A stretch of DNA of 56,227 bases from an uncultured Sphingomonadaceae bacterium (GTDB taxonomy: Bacteria > Pseudomonadota > Alphaproteobacteria > Sphingomonadales > Sphingomonadaceae), in the NCBI GenBank assembly GCA_946479505.1, contig CAMLGC010000012.1:1-56227 (forward strand), read 5' to 3'. Below are positions 34,923 to 44,196 of this stretch, in pieces. Every line of letters begins with the position of its first letter. Position 1 is the first letter of the stretch. The position numbers and the translations under genes are program-made. The notes beneath the pieces were generated by a model. That model did not search any database. It was not told the DNA's origin and worked only from the letters and a program-made list of their open reading frames with translations.

Positions 34923-36145
34923 GCGCTGAACACCTCCGCGCCGCCCTTGAACAGGCGGCGGACCTTGCCCTGGACCGGCAGCCCGTCGAACGGCGTGTTG
35001 CCGGTCTTCGCGCGCATGGCATCGGCGGTGATGCGCCACGGCGTATCGGGATCGAACAGCACCAGATCGGCGGGCGCGCCTTCGACGAGCGTGCCGGCAT
35101 CGAGGCCGAGGACGCGCGCCGGATTGGCCGCGAGCAGCGCGAAGATGCGCTCGATCGGGATCAGCCCGTCGCGGACGAGCCCCAGGGACAGCGCGAGCAA
35201 ATGCTCGGCATCGGCAGCGCCGGGCGCGGCATCGGCGAAGGGGAGGCGCTTCTCCTCGGGCCCGCGCGGATCGTGGCCCGAGGCGATCACGTCGACCGTG
35301 CCGTCGGCGACCGCGGCGAGCGCGGCCTTGCGGTCGGCCTCGCTGCGCAGCGGCGGCGAAAGGCGCGCGAAGCTGCGGAAATCGGTGCTCGCGATGTCCG
35401 ACAGCAGGAAGTGCGCGGGGGTGATGCCGCACGTCACCGCAATGCCCCGGCGCTTGGCGGCGCGGATCAGCTCGAAGCCGGCGGCGGTCGTCACCTGACG
35501 AAAGTGGAGCCGCGCGCCGGTTTCCTCGGCGAGCATGACGTCGCGCACGATCGCGAGCGGCTCTGCGAGCGCGGGGGCGGCGGGGAGGCCGAGGCGGGTT
35601 GCCGTCTCGCCCGCGGTGGCAACGGCCTGTGCAGCGAGACCCGCATCCTCGGCATGCGCGACGACGGCGAGCCCGAGATCGCGCGCATAGCCGAGAACCT
35701 TGCGCATCACGCCCGAGTCGCCGATCCAGCGCCGCCCGGTCGCGACCGCTTTTGCGCCCGCAGCCTGGTTGATCGCCATTTCGGCGAGGTCGTGGCCCTG
35801 GAGGCCCTTGGTCGCGGCGGCGAGCGAATGGATCCAGAGCGTCGGCTTGCCGATCAAGGCAGCGCGCTGGACGATGCCGGGATCGTCGAGCACCGGTGAT
35901 TGATCGGGCATCAGCCCGACGCGGACGATCCCGCCGGCGTGGAAAGCGGGCAGATCGATGGCGAACACGCCCAGATCGACGAGCGCGGGGGCGAGTGTGA
36001 GCCCCTTGCAGTCGACCACTTCGGCATCGCTGGGGAGGCCCGTCTGGCCGATCGCGACGATGCGGTCGCCCTCGGTGACGAGCGTTCCGGTCGAGACGCC
36101 GCCTTCCGGGCAGACGAGTCGCGCGTTGGTGAAGGCGCGCTTCAT
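34919..36145 (-). CDS. Dihydroorotase-like protein lacking metal ligands (PyrC'/PyrX type)
   Basis: A 408-residue amidohydrolase-fold protein paired with pyrB through an ATGA overlap. The fold landmarks remain ([40 protein letters not shown]), but ligands needed for catalysis are gone. The usual HxH after the first strand is GVF (residues 59-61), the His of the HVST motif is Gln217, and the catalytic Asp of DHAPH is Gly290 (GHDPR). His164 is kept. Pseudomonads have an inactive PyrC' that is required to assemble aspartate carbamoyltransferase; the same structural role is likely here. An active dihydroorotase should then exist elsewhere in the genome. Confidence 0.85.
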   Translation of the reverse strand: MKRAFTNARLVCPEGGVSTGTLVTEGDRIVAIGQTGLPSDAEVVDCKGLTLAPALVDLGVFAIDLPAFHAGGIVRVGLMPDQSPVLDDPGIVQRAALIGKPTLWIHSLAAATKGLQGHDLAEMAINQAAGAKAVATGRRWIGDSGVMRKVLGYARDLGLAVVAHAEDAGLAAQAVATAGETATRLGLPAAPALAEPLAIVRDVMLAEETGARLHFRQVTTAAGFELIRAAKRRGIAVTCGITPAHFLLSDIASTDFRSFARLSPPLRSEADRKAALAAVADGTVDVIASGHDPRGPEEKRLPFADAAPGAADAEHLLALSLGLVRDGLIPIERIFALLAANPARVLGLDAGTLVEGAPADLVLFDPDTPWRITADAMRAKTGNTPFDGLPVQGKVRRLFKGGAEVFSA

Positions 36146-37131
36146 GCCCAGCCCTCCACGCCGCGCGCGCGGCGGGTGAGCACGTCGAGGCATGCCATCC
36201 GCACCGCCACCCCCATCTCGACCTGCTCGGTGATCGCCGAACGCTCGGGGTGATCGGCGACGTTCGACGCGATCTCGACCCCGCGATTCATCGGGCCGGG
36301 GTGCATGACGAGCGCGTCGGGCCTGGCGCGCGCGAGGCGATCGAGCGTGAGGCCGTAGCGCAGCGCATATTCGCGCGTGGAAGGGATGTACGCGCCCGAC
36401 ATGCGCTCGTTCTGGAGGCGGAGCATCATCACGACGTCGCAGCCGTCGAGCGCGGCATCGAAATCGGTGAAGGCGGTAACGCCCATCGCCTCGACGGCGG
36501 GCGGCATCAGCGTCGAGGGCGCGCAGACGCGGACCTCGGCGGCGAGCGCGGTGAGCGCGAGGATGTTCGAACGCGCGACGCGGCTGTGGAGCAGATCGCC
36601 GCAGATCACCACGCGCTGCCCCGCGATGCTGCCGCGGCGGCGGCGAATGGTGAGCGCGTCGAGTAGCGCCTGCGTCGGGTGCTCGTGCGCGCCGTCGCCC
36701 GCGTTGAGCACGGGGCAGGCGACCTTGTCCGCGATGAGCTGCACCGCGCCCGAACTCGCATGGCGGATGACGATTACATCGGCGCGCATGGCGTTCAGCG
36801 TCATCGCGGTGTCGATCAGCGTCTCGCCTTTCTTCACCGAGCTTTGCGCCGCGTGCATGTTGACGACGTCGGCGCCGAGCCGCTTGCCCGCAATCTCGAA
36901 CGAGAGGAGCGTGCGCGTCGAATTCTCGAAAAAGGCGTTGATCTGCGTGAGCCCGGCGAGCGGATGCGCGCTCTTGGCGTGGCGGCGGTTCCAATCGACC
37001 CAGGTCTCCGCCTCGTCAAGGAGGAAGGTGATCTCATGCGGCTGGAGCCCCGAAATGCCCGTCAGGTTCCCGTGCGGGAAAACGGCGCCGCCGGGGAGCT
37101 GGGCGGCGGGCGAGTGATCGGAGGACGGCAT
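36142..37131 (-). CDS. pyrB: Aspartate carbamoyltransferase catalytic subunit
   Basis: A 329-residue cytosolic enzyme that makes N-carbamoyl-aspartate, the first committed pyrimidine step. The carbamoyl-phosphate motif [11 protein letters not shown], the HPTQALLD motif and HPGPMNRG near the end are intact. It overlaps the dihydroorotase-like gene by four bases. No pyrI-type regulatory gene is present, which fits the class that forms complexes with a PyrC-type partner. In relatives ruvX usually lies directly upstream; here 2.6 kb of other genes intervene. Confidence 0.96.
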   Translation of the reverse strand: MPSSDHSPAAQLPGGAVFPHGNLTGISGLQPHEITFLLDEAETWVDWNRRHAKSAHPLAGLTQINAFFENSTRTLLSFEIAGKRLGADVVNMHAAQSSVKKGETLIDTAMTLNAMRADVIVIRHASSGAVQLIADKVACPVLNAGDGAHEHPTQALLDALTIRRRRGSIAGQRVVICGDLLHSRVARSNILALTALAAEVRVCAPSTLMPPAVEAMGVTAFTDFDAALDGCDVVMMLRLQNERMSGAYIPSTREYALRYGLTLDRLARARPDALVMHPGPMNRGVEIASNVADHPERSAITEQVEMGVAVRMACLDVLTRRARGVEGWA

Positions 37132-37332
37132 TAAAGCGGCTGCCTAGCGCGGGGCGGGTGTAGGTGCAAGGCGGGGGAGCCGAGGCCGAAGGTTGCGCCG
37201 AAGTTGACTAAGTTGACTGTTGCGGAGGGTAATGTTGACGGTGCTGTTTCGAGGTTTGCGGTTGTGGGCTGTCCGGCGGTTCGCATCCTCGCACCATCGC
37301 ACATTCGAATGTGTGTAGGAAAGCTCGCCGCC
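37132..37332. other. Spacer upstream of pyrB, AT-richer
   Basis: This stretch of 201 bases separates pyrB from the convergently oriented end of the nuclease gene on the same strand. From about 37200 the base composition drops and GTTGACT words appear twice (37203 and 37212). The pyrB promoter is probably here. No RNA gene or clear terminator was found. Confidence 0.4.
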
Positions 37333-38208
37333 TCAACCGTGAAGCGACCGAACGGCGCTTGGTCGCAGGCCTGTAGCGTCCACCGTCCCGGATTCAGCTA
37401 CGAACAAGACCGCGATCCCGAGTCGCTCGAGGGCGCTCACAGTCTCCTGAAACAGAGCTCGATATCGGGGAAAATCTGGGAAAGCCATTGCGACAATCGC
37501 TGTAGGGTAGGTTGCCTGGAGACGAAGCGCCTTCAGCAGAGCGTGCGAATACCAGTGCTGTGCCTGTATAGTGGGACTGGTCGGCTTGTGCTCTCCAATT
37601 CTGCGTGGATCTCGGTAGAATTTCGAAGGGTATCCCTTAACCTCGACTACGATCTCGTGATCATCCTGCGTGGCATGAAGGTCTAAGCCGCGCTCCCTCG
37701 TTCTTGTGTCTGCCTTTGAGATCACGCTCCAATCTTGCTCAAGAAGAAACCTCTCGACCGCATCCGTCACGTTTCCTTCCCAGAACCAGTCGCTGGTGGG
37801 ACCTGTGGCAGCCGTTCCCGCAGCGCCTCTCACGCGCGGGGTGACAGACGCCACCGGTTGAGGCGATCGACTCGATATTGGATAGTTGCCGAGCTTTCCC
37901 GATGAGGTTGGCCGTCGCTCGATCATTCCAGCCTTCGCTAAGGCACGGCAAACTTGATTCACGATTTGACGCGGTTTGATCTGAAGTGCGTTCGAAATCT
38001 CGTCGTCGTTCCGGCCAGGAAAGCGGCGGGTGAAGTCTATGATACGGTCGCGATGGCTCACCCATCGGTACGTGACGAAACTCGCGCTCGAATACAAGAG
38101 CGGTGGGAGGTGGGCAATTTTAAAGACTGCGCTGGTGGACGCTGCCGGCCTTGAATTCTGATCTTTGCGAGATTGGCCTGGTATGTCCGGCTCCTCCGTT
38201 GCCGCCAT
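37333..38208 (-). CDS. Winged-helix plus PD-(D/E)xK nuclease-like protein
   Basis: A frame of up to 291 residues with two domains. Residues about 51-100 form a winged helix-turn-helix (IIDFTRRFPGRNDDEISNAL, then RQIVNQVCRALAKAGMIERR). After a linker, residues about 141-275 hold a restriction-endonuclease-like core with Asp176 (GLDLHA), Glu189 and Lys191 (VVEVKGYP), the PD-(D/E)xK pattern. The first 49 residues look unconserved, so translation may begin at a GTG at 38061. Codon use is AT-richer than the neighbours', a sign of transfer. It could act in DNA defence or repair. No methylase partner is present, and the function is not established. Confidence 0.65.
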   Translation of the reverse strand: MAATEEPDIPGQSRKDQNSRPAASTSAVFKIAHLPPLLYSSASFVTYRWVSHRDRIIDFTRRFPGRNDDEISNALQIKPRQIVNQVCRALAKAGMIERRPTSSGKLGNYPISSRSPQPVASVTPRVRGAAGTAATGPTSDWFWEGNVTDAVERFLLEQDWSVISKADTRTRERGLDLHATQDDHEIVVEVKGYPSKFYRDPRRIGEHKPTSPTIQAQHWYSHALLKALRLQATYPTAIVAMAFPDFPRYRALFQETVSALERLGIAVLFVAESGTVDATGLRPSAVRSLHG

Positions 38209-38256
38209 GCGGAAAAGCTGAGAGTATGACAGTTAACTTCACAGCGAGGCGAGGCG

Positions 38257-38838
38257 ATGAGAACTCCTATATTCCTGTTGGCACTATTTATCGCTGGCTG
38301 TTCATCTCAAACCGTTCATCTTGAGACGCAACTTGTAGCGAAGCCCAGCTCTGTAGCAGTGGGACACACCGTCTCTCTCGATGTGAGAGACGAACGACCC
38401 ACTGCCACGATCGGCACGAGAGAGGTGCGCGGAACTCGTCACGGCGACATAACGGCAGCCGGTGACATCGCTGCGGTAGTTAGTCAGTCGCTAACCTCTG
38501 CTCTAACGCGAAAAGGGTTCGTGGTGACGGCAAGCACTTCGAAAGGCCCTACCTTGAGGGTTGATATTCGACACCTAGGCTTTGAGGAGCACAGCGGCAT
38601 TGTCGCGGGAAAAACAGAGTCGACAGCGGCTATCAACGCGCGCGTGTTGTTAAATTCTAAGGTAATTTATGAGAAATTTTACCGGGGGGAGAGCACGAGC
38701 GGAGGGCAAATGTTTGTCGCTCGAGGCAGCTCCAACGCTCGCCACATACGCACGGCTTTGAACAGCGCTCTGCAGCAGATGATAGATGATCCGAGTCTCG
38801 TTGCAGCTATTACGTCCATAGAGCGCCCGAGCCGTTAG
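38257..38838 (+). CDS. YajG-like lipoprotein
   Basis: A 193-residue lipoprotein with a clear signal peptide and lipobox (MRTPIFLLALFIAGCSSQ). The mature part has the YajG-type layout: VSLDVRDERPTATIGTRE, a helix with SQSLTSALTRKGFVV and a late segment of strands before a terminal helix. In enterobacteria YajG is a lipoprotein of unknown function. The gene is AT-richer than its surroundings and divergent from the nuclease-like gene, sharing a 48-base promoter spacer, so the two may have arrived together. The envelope location is predicted from the lipobox. Confidence 0.75.
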   Translation: MRTPIFLLALFIAGCSSQTVHLETQLVAKPSSVAVGHTVSLDVRDERPTATIGTREVRGTRHGDITAAGDIAAVVSQSLTSALTRKGFVVTASTSKGPTLRVDIRHLGFEEHSGIVAGKTESTAAINARVLLNSKVIYEKFYRGESTSGGQMFVARGSSNARHIRTALNSALQQMIDDPSLVAAITSIERPSR

Positions 38839-38951
38839 GTGCGTGAATTTCAGACGCCCGATTCGAGCTGATTTGAAGCACGTTCATCTTTGATGCAAAG
38901 AAGCCGATAGGCCCATCTGCGGCCGCCAGCCGTGCTCGCGACGCCCCTCGC

Positions 38952-39626
38952 TCAATTGCTCGCATACACCGCCGCTTCGTCCGCCGGCGTGTTGAGCGGA
39001 TAGGCGTAGTCGAGCAGCGGTGCGGGTTGCGGCGTGGGCTCGGCGGATTCCGCCATCTGGATTGCGTTGTCGTTGCCGGCCCAGTTGTGGGTCACCAAAA
39101 CCTTGTCGCCTTTATGCGCAGCATCGAACAGGATCTTGGCGAAGCCGTGGGGCAGGCCGATGCAGCCGTGGGTGGCGATGTCGTCCGAAATCGTCTCGCT
39201 GCCGTGGATCGAGATGCCGCTCCAGGTCAGCCGCAGCATCCAGGGCATGGGCGCGCCGACATAGATGTTCGAGACGTGATCCACGTCCTTTTCGAGGATC
39301 GGATAGACGCCGGCGGGCGTCGGATGCTTGCCGTAGCCGTAGATGATCGACGAGCGGCCGATCTCGTTGCCCGCGCGATAGACGTGGATCAGTGCGGCAT
39401 CGAGATCGATCACGATGGTGAGCCTGCCGGGGCCGATTCCCTGCGCATCCCACACATAATCGCCGGCCTGAAGCGGGGCGTCGAGGCCGAGCACGCTTCG
39501 GACCGGAAACTTGGCGGTCGCGCCCTTCGCGCTCGTGGGCGACGCGAGCAGCGGCAGCGCGACGAGCGCGGCGAGATAGAGCGCGGCCCTGAGCCAGGAC
39601 CGGGCGGCTGCGGAGCGCGTGGACAT
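38952..39626 (-). CDS. L,D-transpeptidase (YkuD domain)
   Basis: A protein of about 224 residues with a hydrophobic signal segment (ALYLAALVALPLLASPTSA). The YkuD catalytic motif is complete: SIHGSETISDDIATHGCIGL, with the nucleophilic Cys followed by IGLP. These enzymes form 3-3 peptidoglycan cross-links or attach proteins in the periplasm. Two ATGs lie two codons apart; I prefer the second, which has AGGGGA at nine bases, while for the first the spacing is only two to three. A Pro-rich tail follows the domain. It sits between the AT-rich insert and ruvX. Confidence 0.88.
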   Translation of the reverse strand: MSTRSAAARSWLRAALYLAALVALPLLASPTSAKGATAKFPVRSVLGLDAPLQAGDYVWDAQGIGPGRLTIVIDLDAALIHVYRAGNEIGRSSIIYGYGKHPTPAGVYPILEKDVDHVSNIYVGAPMPWMLRLTWSGISIHGSETISDDIATHGCIGLPHGFAKILFDAAHKGDKVLVTHNWAGNDNAIQMAESAEPTPQPAPLLDYAYPLNTPADEAAVYASN

Positions 39627-39739
39627 GGGCATGTTCCCCTGTGCAATCGTTAGGGGAATAGTAAGCTTACCCGAAGGTTACCGCCAGAGCCGGATTCGGC
39701 GCGTTCCATCGCGGGACGGCGCGGAAGGGCGTTAGCAAT

Positions 39740-40201
39740 TCAGGCGGCGACCAGCGCGTCGATCGCGCCCTGGAGGATGTAGGCGGCGGCCATCTTGTCG
39801 ACGAGCTCGGCGCGGCGGGCGCGGCTCGCGTCCTGCTCGATCAGCGTACGGGTGACCGCCTGGGTCGACCAGCGCTCGTCCCACAGAAGGATGGCGAGGC
39901 CGAGATCGTCGAGGTTGCGGGCAAAGGCGCGGGTCGATTGGCTGCGCGGGCTCTCGCTGCCGTCGAGGTTGAGGGGCAGGCCGACGACGATGCCGACCAC
40001 ATGCTGCGCGGCGGCGAGCGCGGCGAGCGCGGCCTTGTCCTTCTGGAACTTGGCGCGGCGGATGAGCTCGGCCGGGCTGGCGAAGCTCCAGCCGGCGTCG
40101 CACAAAGCGGTGCCGATCGTTCTGGTGCCGACGTCGAGGCCGAGCAGGCGGCCGCCGTTGGGGAGCGCGGCGCGGTAGGCGGATCGATCCGTGGTGATCA
40201 T
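39740..40201 (-). CDS. ruvX: Putative pre-16S rRNA nuclease / Holliday junction resolvase-like RuvX
   Basis: A 153-residue YqgF-family protein with an RNase H-like fold. The motifs [17 protein letters not shown] (first Asp), [10 protein letters not shown] and [11 protein letters not shown] are present, along with an [13 protein letters not shown] end that carries the last acidic residue. YqgF has been linked to 5' maturation of 16S rRNA and, by homology, to branched-DNA cleavage. In related genomes it lies next to pyrB; here it is separated from pyrB by three genes. No strong ribosome-binding site was seen for the chosen ATG. Confidence 0.93.
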   Translation of the reverse strand: MITTDRSAYRAALPNGGRLLGLDVGTRTIGTALCDAGWSFASPAELIRRAKFQKDKAALAALAAAQHVVGIVVGLPLNLDGSESPRSQSTRAFARNLDDLGLAILLWDERWSTQAVTRTLIEQDASRARRAELVDKMAAAYILQGAIDALVAA

Positions 40202-40344
40202 CTGCGCGGCTATAGCGCGGTCGCGTATCGGGTCGAGAGGCCACGACCGCACTGCCGCCCATCTGGCGTCACCTGAACTTGTTTGGTGCTTATCCCTTCA
40301 GACACGTAAGCCGTGGATGGCGTCGCGCGTTTTGCTCACAGCGT

Positions 40345-40398
40345 TGTGCTCCCGCGAAGGCGGGAGCCCAGTCTGGGTCCCCGCCTTCGCGGGGACAC
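40345..40398. repeat. Dispersed palindromic repeat (CCCGCGAAGGCGGG type)
   Basis: Arms of about 25 bases (TGCTCCCGCGAAGGCGGGAG and the opposing CCCCGCCTTCGCGGGGACAC) face each other across CCCAGTCTGGG. The family resembles the copies around alaS but has different arm cores. It occupies the 264-base gap between ruvX and the DUF4168 gene, in which no other feature was seen. Confidence 0.75.
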
Positions 40399-40465
40399 AA
40401 TCGAATATCCCTATTCGAAAAGTATTGATGCCAAACAATGACGGCTCGATCGTATCGAGCCCGCC

Positions 40466-40804
40466 CTATTCCTCGCCGATCTTCTCCGCGGCCGCATCCT
40501 GGATGCGGGCCTGAAGCGAGGGGTCGCCTTGCTGGGCCTTGGCGATCTCGTTGAAGCGGGTGGGCGAGAGCCCGGTCTGCTCGACCGCGGCGGCCATCCT
40601 GCCGGGCTTGCCCTCGTCTTCGGGGTTGGCATTGCGCTCGATGCGCTGAACGGCGAGCGCGGCAGCGGCGTAGCGGTCGACCTCGGTGTCGGTGACCCCG
40701 CTCTCCGGCGCCGGAATCGGCGGCACGATCGCAGATTCGGCAGGCGCGGGCGTGGTCTGGAGCGCCGCGGTCAGGCTGGCCGCGACGAGCATGGCGATCG
40801 ACAT
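40466..40804 (-). CDS. Exported DUF4168-domain protein
   Basis: A 112-residue protein with a signal peptide (MSIAMLVAASLTAALQTTPA). It has a Pro-rich spacer and then the DUF4168 pattern: VDRYAAAALAVQRIE, LSPTRFNEIAKAQQGDPSLQ and a terminal Glu/Ala-rich helix. Members are small periplasmic helical proteins of unknown function. An AGGGGAAG site precedes the ATG. It stands alone, with a repeat downstream and a DUF3089 gene upstream on the same strand. Confidence 0.75.
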   Translation of the reverse strand: MSIAMLVAASLTAALQTTPAPAESAIVPPIPAPESGVTDTEVDRYAAAALAVQRIERNANPEDEGKPGRMAAAVEQTGLSPTRFNEIAKAQQGDPSLQARIQDAAAEKIGEE

Positions 40805-40879
40805 CTGCTTCCCCTCGAGCTGGTGCGCTTTCTCTAGCCTATGTCACGCGACGGGTGAACGTCGGATGAGCGCAGGCGG

Positions 40880-42016
40880 TTACCGTGCCTCGAACGCGGC
40901 GAGCCGGCGCGCGGCGTCGGCGCGGATGTTTGCCCAGAACAGCGCGTAATCGAAGACATGGTAGTTGTTGCCGGGCAGCACGTAATTGCCGACGAGATCG
41001 GGCGGCGCGCCGATCGAGAGGATGCCGCGGCCCTCGCATGTCGCGGGAATCGTGCCCGGCACGATGCGCGCGGTCGTGAGGTCGGCCGAGGGGTAGAGCG
41101 TGCCCTGATTGGCGCTCGCCGGCGCGGCGGCGTCAGGCGTGCCGGTAAGCGGGTTGGTGCAGACGACCGGCGTTCCCTTGCGCGGGGCGCCGGTGAAGCC
41201 CGCCGTCTTGTCGAACGTGTCGAAGATCAGCGAGGGATCGGCCGGCTCGGCGAAGCTCTGCCAGGAGAGGATGCAGCCGGCCTGATCGGCCGCGGTGCAT
41301 TGGGGGAGGCCGAGCGTGGGGAGGTCGGCGGTTTCCGAGATCGGCCAGCCGACGACATAGGCCGCGACGATGCGCTTCGCGAGCGGGGTGCCGGCGATGC
41401 GATCGTGAAGCAGGCGGGTGAGGTGGAGCGCGCCCTGGCTGTGGCCGGCGAGGATGATCGGTCGGTCGCCGGCTTCCTTGAGGAACTGGTCGAAGGCGCT
41501 CGCGACGTCGCCATACGCGAGGTCGAGCGCCTGTTGCGCCGCCGCTTCGCTTGTCAGGAAGGCGCCGAAGGTCGCCTGGCGATAGCGCGGCGCCCAGATC
41601 GCGCCGACGCCGTTGAACGCGCTCGCCTGGCCGCGCAGGAAGAGCCTGGCGCGGTCGTTCGCCTCTGCATTGTCGAGCGGGGCGTTCCAATGCTTGCGGT
41701 CGAGATACGAGGTCGGATGGATGTAGAAGACCGCGGCCTCGGGCTTGGTCGTGGGTGTATAACCGGCAGGCGTCCAGCGTGCGGGATCGTTCGCCTTGCC
41801 GGGATGGGCGAACCACATCGCCGGATCGGCATAGGCCGAGGGTTTGGTGGCGGGTTGAGCGACGAACTCGGTCGTCGGCACAAGCGCGCTGCGCAGGATC
41901 TGCACGCCAAAAAGACGATAAGCGAACGCGGCAGCGAGGGCGAACATGATAAGGATCGCAATCAGATAGAGGAACTTGCGGGCCAAGGCGGCGGGCTCCT
42001 TGTTGCGACGCAACAT
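40880..42016 (-). CDS. Membrane-anchored DUF3089 alpha/beta hydrolase-like protein
   Basis: A 378-residue protein with an N-terminal anchor helix (FLYLIAILIMFALAAAFAYR). The DUF3089 fold follows: AAVFYIHPTSYLDRKHWN, then the nucleophile elbow GHSQGAL and late motifs (ISWQSFAEP-like CILSWQSFAEPADPS, PLTGTPD, NYHVFDYALFW). It is probably a lipase or esterase facing the periplasm; the substrate is unknown. I used the ATG giving MLRRNKEPAALARK, since the longer frame overlaps the divergent DUF4153 promoter region. Confidence 0.82.
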   Translation of the reverse strand: MLRRNKEPAALARKFLYLIAILIMFALAAAFAYRLFGVQILRSALVPTTEFVAQPATKPSAYADPAMWFAHPGKANDPARWTPAGYTPTTKPEAAVFYIHPTSYLDRKHWNAPLDNAEANDRARLFLRGQASAFNGVGAIWAPRYRQATFGAFLTSEAAAQQALDLAYGDVASAFDQFLKEAGDRPIILAGHSQGALHLTRLLHDRIAGTPLAKRIVAAYVVGWPISETADLPTLGLPQCTAADQAGCILSWQSFAEPADPSLIFDTFDKTAGFTGAPRKGTPVVCTNPLTGTPDAAAPASANQGTLYPSADLTTARIVPGTIPATCEGRGILSIGAPPDLVGNYVLPGNNYHVFDYALFWANIRADAARRLAAFEAR

Positions 42017-42111
42017 AGGGTGTGCAGGGGTGAGGCGAAACCCCTGCACGATGGCGGCGGTGCTTGCAATCGCGCGGGCGGCGTGCGGAGATGAGAGGGA
42101 GAGGCGGGTCG

Positions 42112-43869
42112 ATGACGGACATGCGCGAAGGCGAGGGCTGGCGCTGGCGGCCGGTGCTGCTCGGGATTGTCGGCGCGCTGGCGTGCCTCGCGATCGAACG
42201 GCTGATCGATGTGTCGGGCGTGGTCCCGCCGGGGCGGCTCGCACTCGCGACCGGTATCGCGGCGGGGGCGGCCGCGTTCGGCTTTACCGCGGAACGGGTG
42301 CGGTTCGGCTGGTCGGCGGTGTTCGGGGTCGGCGTGGCGCTTGTCGCCGGGCTCGTCTCGTGGTGGAACGGCGCGCCGCCGGACGGCTTTTTGGGCGACT
42401 GGAACGACGCGAGCCTGGCGCTTGCGATCGCGATCGCCGCGCCGCTCTTTCAAACCGCGCGCGACCGGGGGAGGGCCGAATTCCCCTATCCCGAGGTCCA
42501 TGCGCAGGTATGGACCAACATCGTCTTGTGGTGCGCCTCCTGGGCGTTCGTCGGGGTGGTGTTCGCGCTGTCATGGCTGCTCGCGGCGCTGTTCGGGCTG
42601 ATCGGGATCGACCTGATCGAGCGCCTGCTGATGAAGGGCTGGGTCGATGCGCTGCTGATCGGCGGTGCGTTCGGCGCGGCGTTGGGGCTTTTTCGTGAGC
42701 GCGAGGCGGTGGTGCGGACGCTGCGGCGGGTGGTGACGGCGGTGCTGGCGGTGCTCGCGCCGGTGCTCGGCGCGGGGTTGCTGCTGTTCCTGCTGGCGCT
42801 GCCGTTCACCGGGCTCGACGCCTTGTGGGAGGCGACCAAGGCGACGACGCCGATCCTGCTCGTCTGCGCGCTCGGCGCGTGGGTGCTTGCCAATACGGTG
42901 ATCGGCGACGGCGCGGAGGACGAGGCTACCAACCCGGCGCTGCGCTGGGGCGCGACCGCGCTTGCCGCGGTGATCCTGCCGCTGGCGGGCATCGCTGCGA
43001 TCGCGACGGGGCTGAGAATCGATCAATACGGTTTCACGCCCGACCGGCTGTGGGCGGTGACCTTCGTCGGCATCGCGTGCGCGGTGGGGCTCGCCTGGTG
43101 GGTGGCGCTCGCGCGGCGGCGGATGGGCTGGGCGGGCGAGGCGCGGACGGCGAACCTGCGATTGGCGTTCGGGGTGATGGCGGCGGCGCTGTTCCTCGCG
43201 ACGCCGATCCTCAGCTTCAACGCGATTTCGACGCACGATCAGGTAGCGCGGCTCGAGGCGGGCAAGGTGGCGCCCGAGAAGGTCGACTGGGCGGCGCTCG
43301 CGTTCGACTTCGGCGAGCCGGGCAGGCGGGCAACGCGGCGGCTGACGCAATCGAGCAACGCAGCGGTCGCGCGACTGGCGACCAAAGCGGCGGCGGCGAA
43401 GGACCGTTCGACGCTCGTCGATCGCCAGAACATCGTCGAGCGCATGGGCACGTTGCAACAGCGGTTGCGCATCCTGCCGCGCCCGGTGGCGCTGCCGGGC
43501 GAGTTGCAGGAGCAGCTCGCCGACTGGAAGGCGTGCGGCGGCGGTGATCGTCCGTGTGTCGTGCTGTGGCAGCCTGGAGGCACCGAGGCGATCGCGATCT
43601 CGGGCGGCTGCGTCCCCAGCCGCACGCCGAAGCACGGGCAGGCCGCGCTCTCCGAGACGATTGGCGGGACGGAGCAATGTACCGTCGCGCACCTCGTCAA
43701 GAAGCGTGCCGAGTGGACGGTCGACCCCGGCAAAGACGCCGCCAGCCTGTCGGATGCGCAGCGCGCGACGATCGCCGCAGCGCTCGCCCGCGGGGAGGTC
43801 GATATCCGCCCGGTGCGACGGCGCCAGCTCTTCGTCGGCGGCGTCCCCGTCGGCGAGCCGTTCGAATAG
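42112..43869 (+). CDS. DUF4153-domain integral membrane protein
   Basis: A 585-residue protein with about ten hydrophobic helices in its first 370 residues (for example LLGIVGALACLAIERLI and VLAVLAPVLGAGLLLFLLAL) and a soluble C-terminal part of about 200 residues (SRTPKHGQAALSETIGGTEQ). The pattern, including FAL-SWLL and the DQYGFTPDRLWA motif, matches DUF4153 proteins, whose function is unknown. The start follows GGGAGAGG. It is divergent from DUF3089 and 39 bases upstream of gatC. Confidence 0.78.
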   Translation: MTDMREGEGWRWRPVLLGIVGALACLAIERLIDVSGVVPPGRLALATGIAAGAAAFGFTAERVRFGWSAVFGVGVALVAGLVSWWNGAPPDGFLGDWNDASLALAIAIAAPLFQTARDRGRAEFPYPEVHAQVWTNIVLWCASWAFVGVVFALSWLLAALFGLIGIDLIERLLMKGWVDALLIGGAFGAALGLFREREAVVRTLRRVVTAVLAVLAPVLGAGLLLFLLALPFTGLDALWEATKATTPILLVCALGAWVLANTVIGDGAEDEATNPALRWGATALAAVILPLAGIAAIATGLRIDQYGFTPDRLWAVTFVGIACAVGLAWWVALARRRMGWAGEARTANLRLAFGVMAAALFLATPILSFNAISTHDQVARLEAGKVAPEKVDWAALAFDFGEPGRRATRRLTQSSNAAVARLATKAAAAKDRSTLVDRQNIVERMGTLQQRLRILPRPVALPGELQEQLADWKACGGGDRPCVVLWQPGGTEAIAISGGCVPSRTPKHGQAALSETIGGTEQCTVAHLVKKRAEWTVDPGKDAASLSDAQRATIAAALARGEVDIRPVRRRQLFVGGVPVGEPFE

Positions 43870-43908
43870 CGTTGCGCAGGCGCGGGCGGCTCTGCTAGCC
43901 GCTCGCGC

Positions 43909-44196
43909 ATGTCCGTAGATACTGCCACCGTGAAGCGGATCGCGAGCCTCGCGCGGATCGCGATCACCGACCAAGAGGCCGATCGGCTCGCGCCTGAGCT
44001 CGGCAACATCCTTGGCTGGATCGAGCAATTGGGCGAGGTCGACACCTCGGCCGTCGAGCCGATGACCGCCGTGATCCCCAACGCGCTGCGCCTGCGTGAC
44101 GACGTCGTCACCGACGGCGGGGTGCGCGACGCGGTGCTGGCGAACGCGCCGCAGGCGGAGCACGGGTTTTTTGCCGTTCCCAAGGTGATCGAATGA
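43909..44196 (+). CDS. gatC: Glutamyl/aspartyl-tRNA amidotransferase subunit C
   Basis: A 95-residue small subunit ([20 protein letters not shown] start; [20 protein letters not shown] motif) that wraps around GatA and links it to GatB. The complex amidates misacylated Glu-tRNA-Gln and Asp-tRNA-Asn. Its stop overlaps the gatA start (ATGA), so the pair is coupled. Confidence 0.97.
   Translation: MSVDTATVKRIASLARIAITDQEADRLAPELGNILGWIEQLGEVDTSAVEPMTAVIPNALRLRDDVVTDGGVRDAVLANAPQAEHGFFAVPKVIE

Noticed and set aside
36146..36994. N-terminal extension of the dihydroorotase-like protein
   Set aside because: It is an out-of-frame reading of pyrB. The proper start lies at the ATGA junction.
37132..37332. 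Possible tRNA or integrase attachment site at the edge of the insert
   Set aside because: No cloverleaf, no flanking direct repeat and no integrase gene could be found by eye.
37204..37686. 160-codon plus-strand frame in the AT-rich insert
   Set aside because: It overlaps the nuclease gene's conserved C-terminal domain on the other strand and shows no ribosome-binding site or motif.
40345..40398. CRISPR-like array
   Set aside because: The palindromic repeats in the window are scattered single copies in spacers, not regularly spaced, and no cas genes are present.
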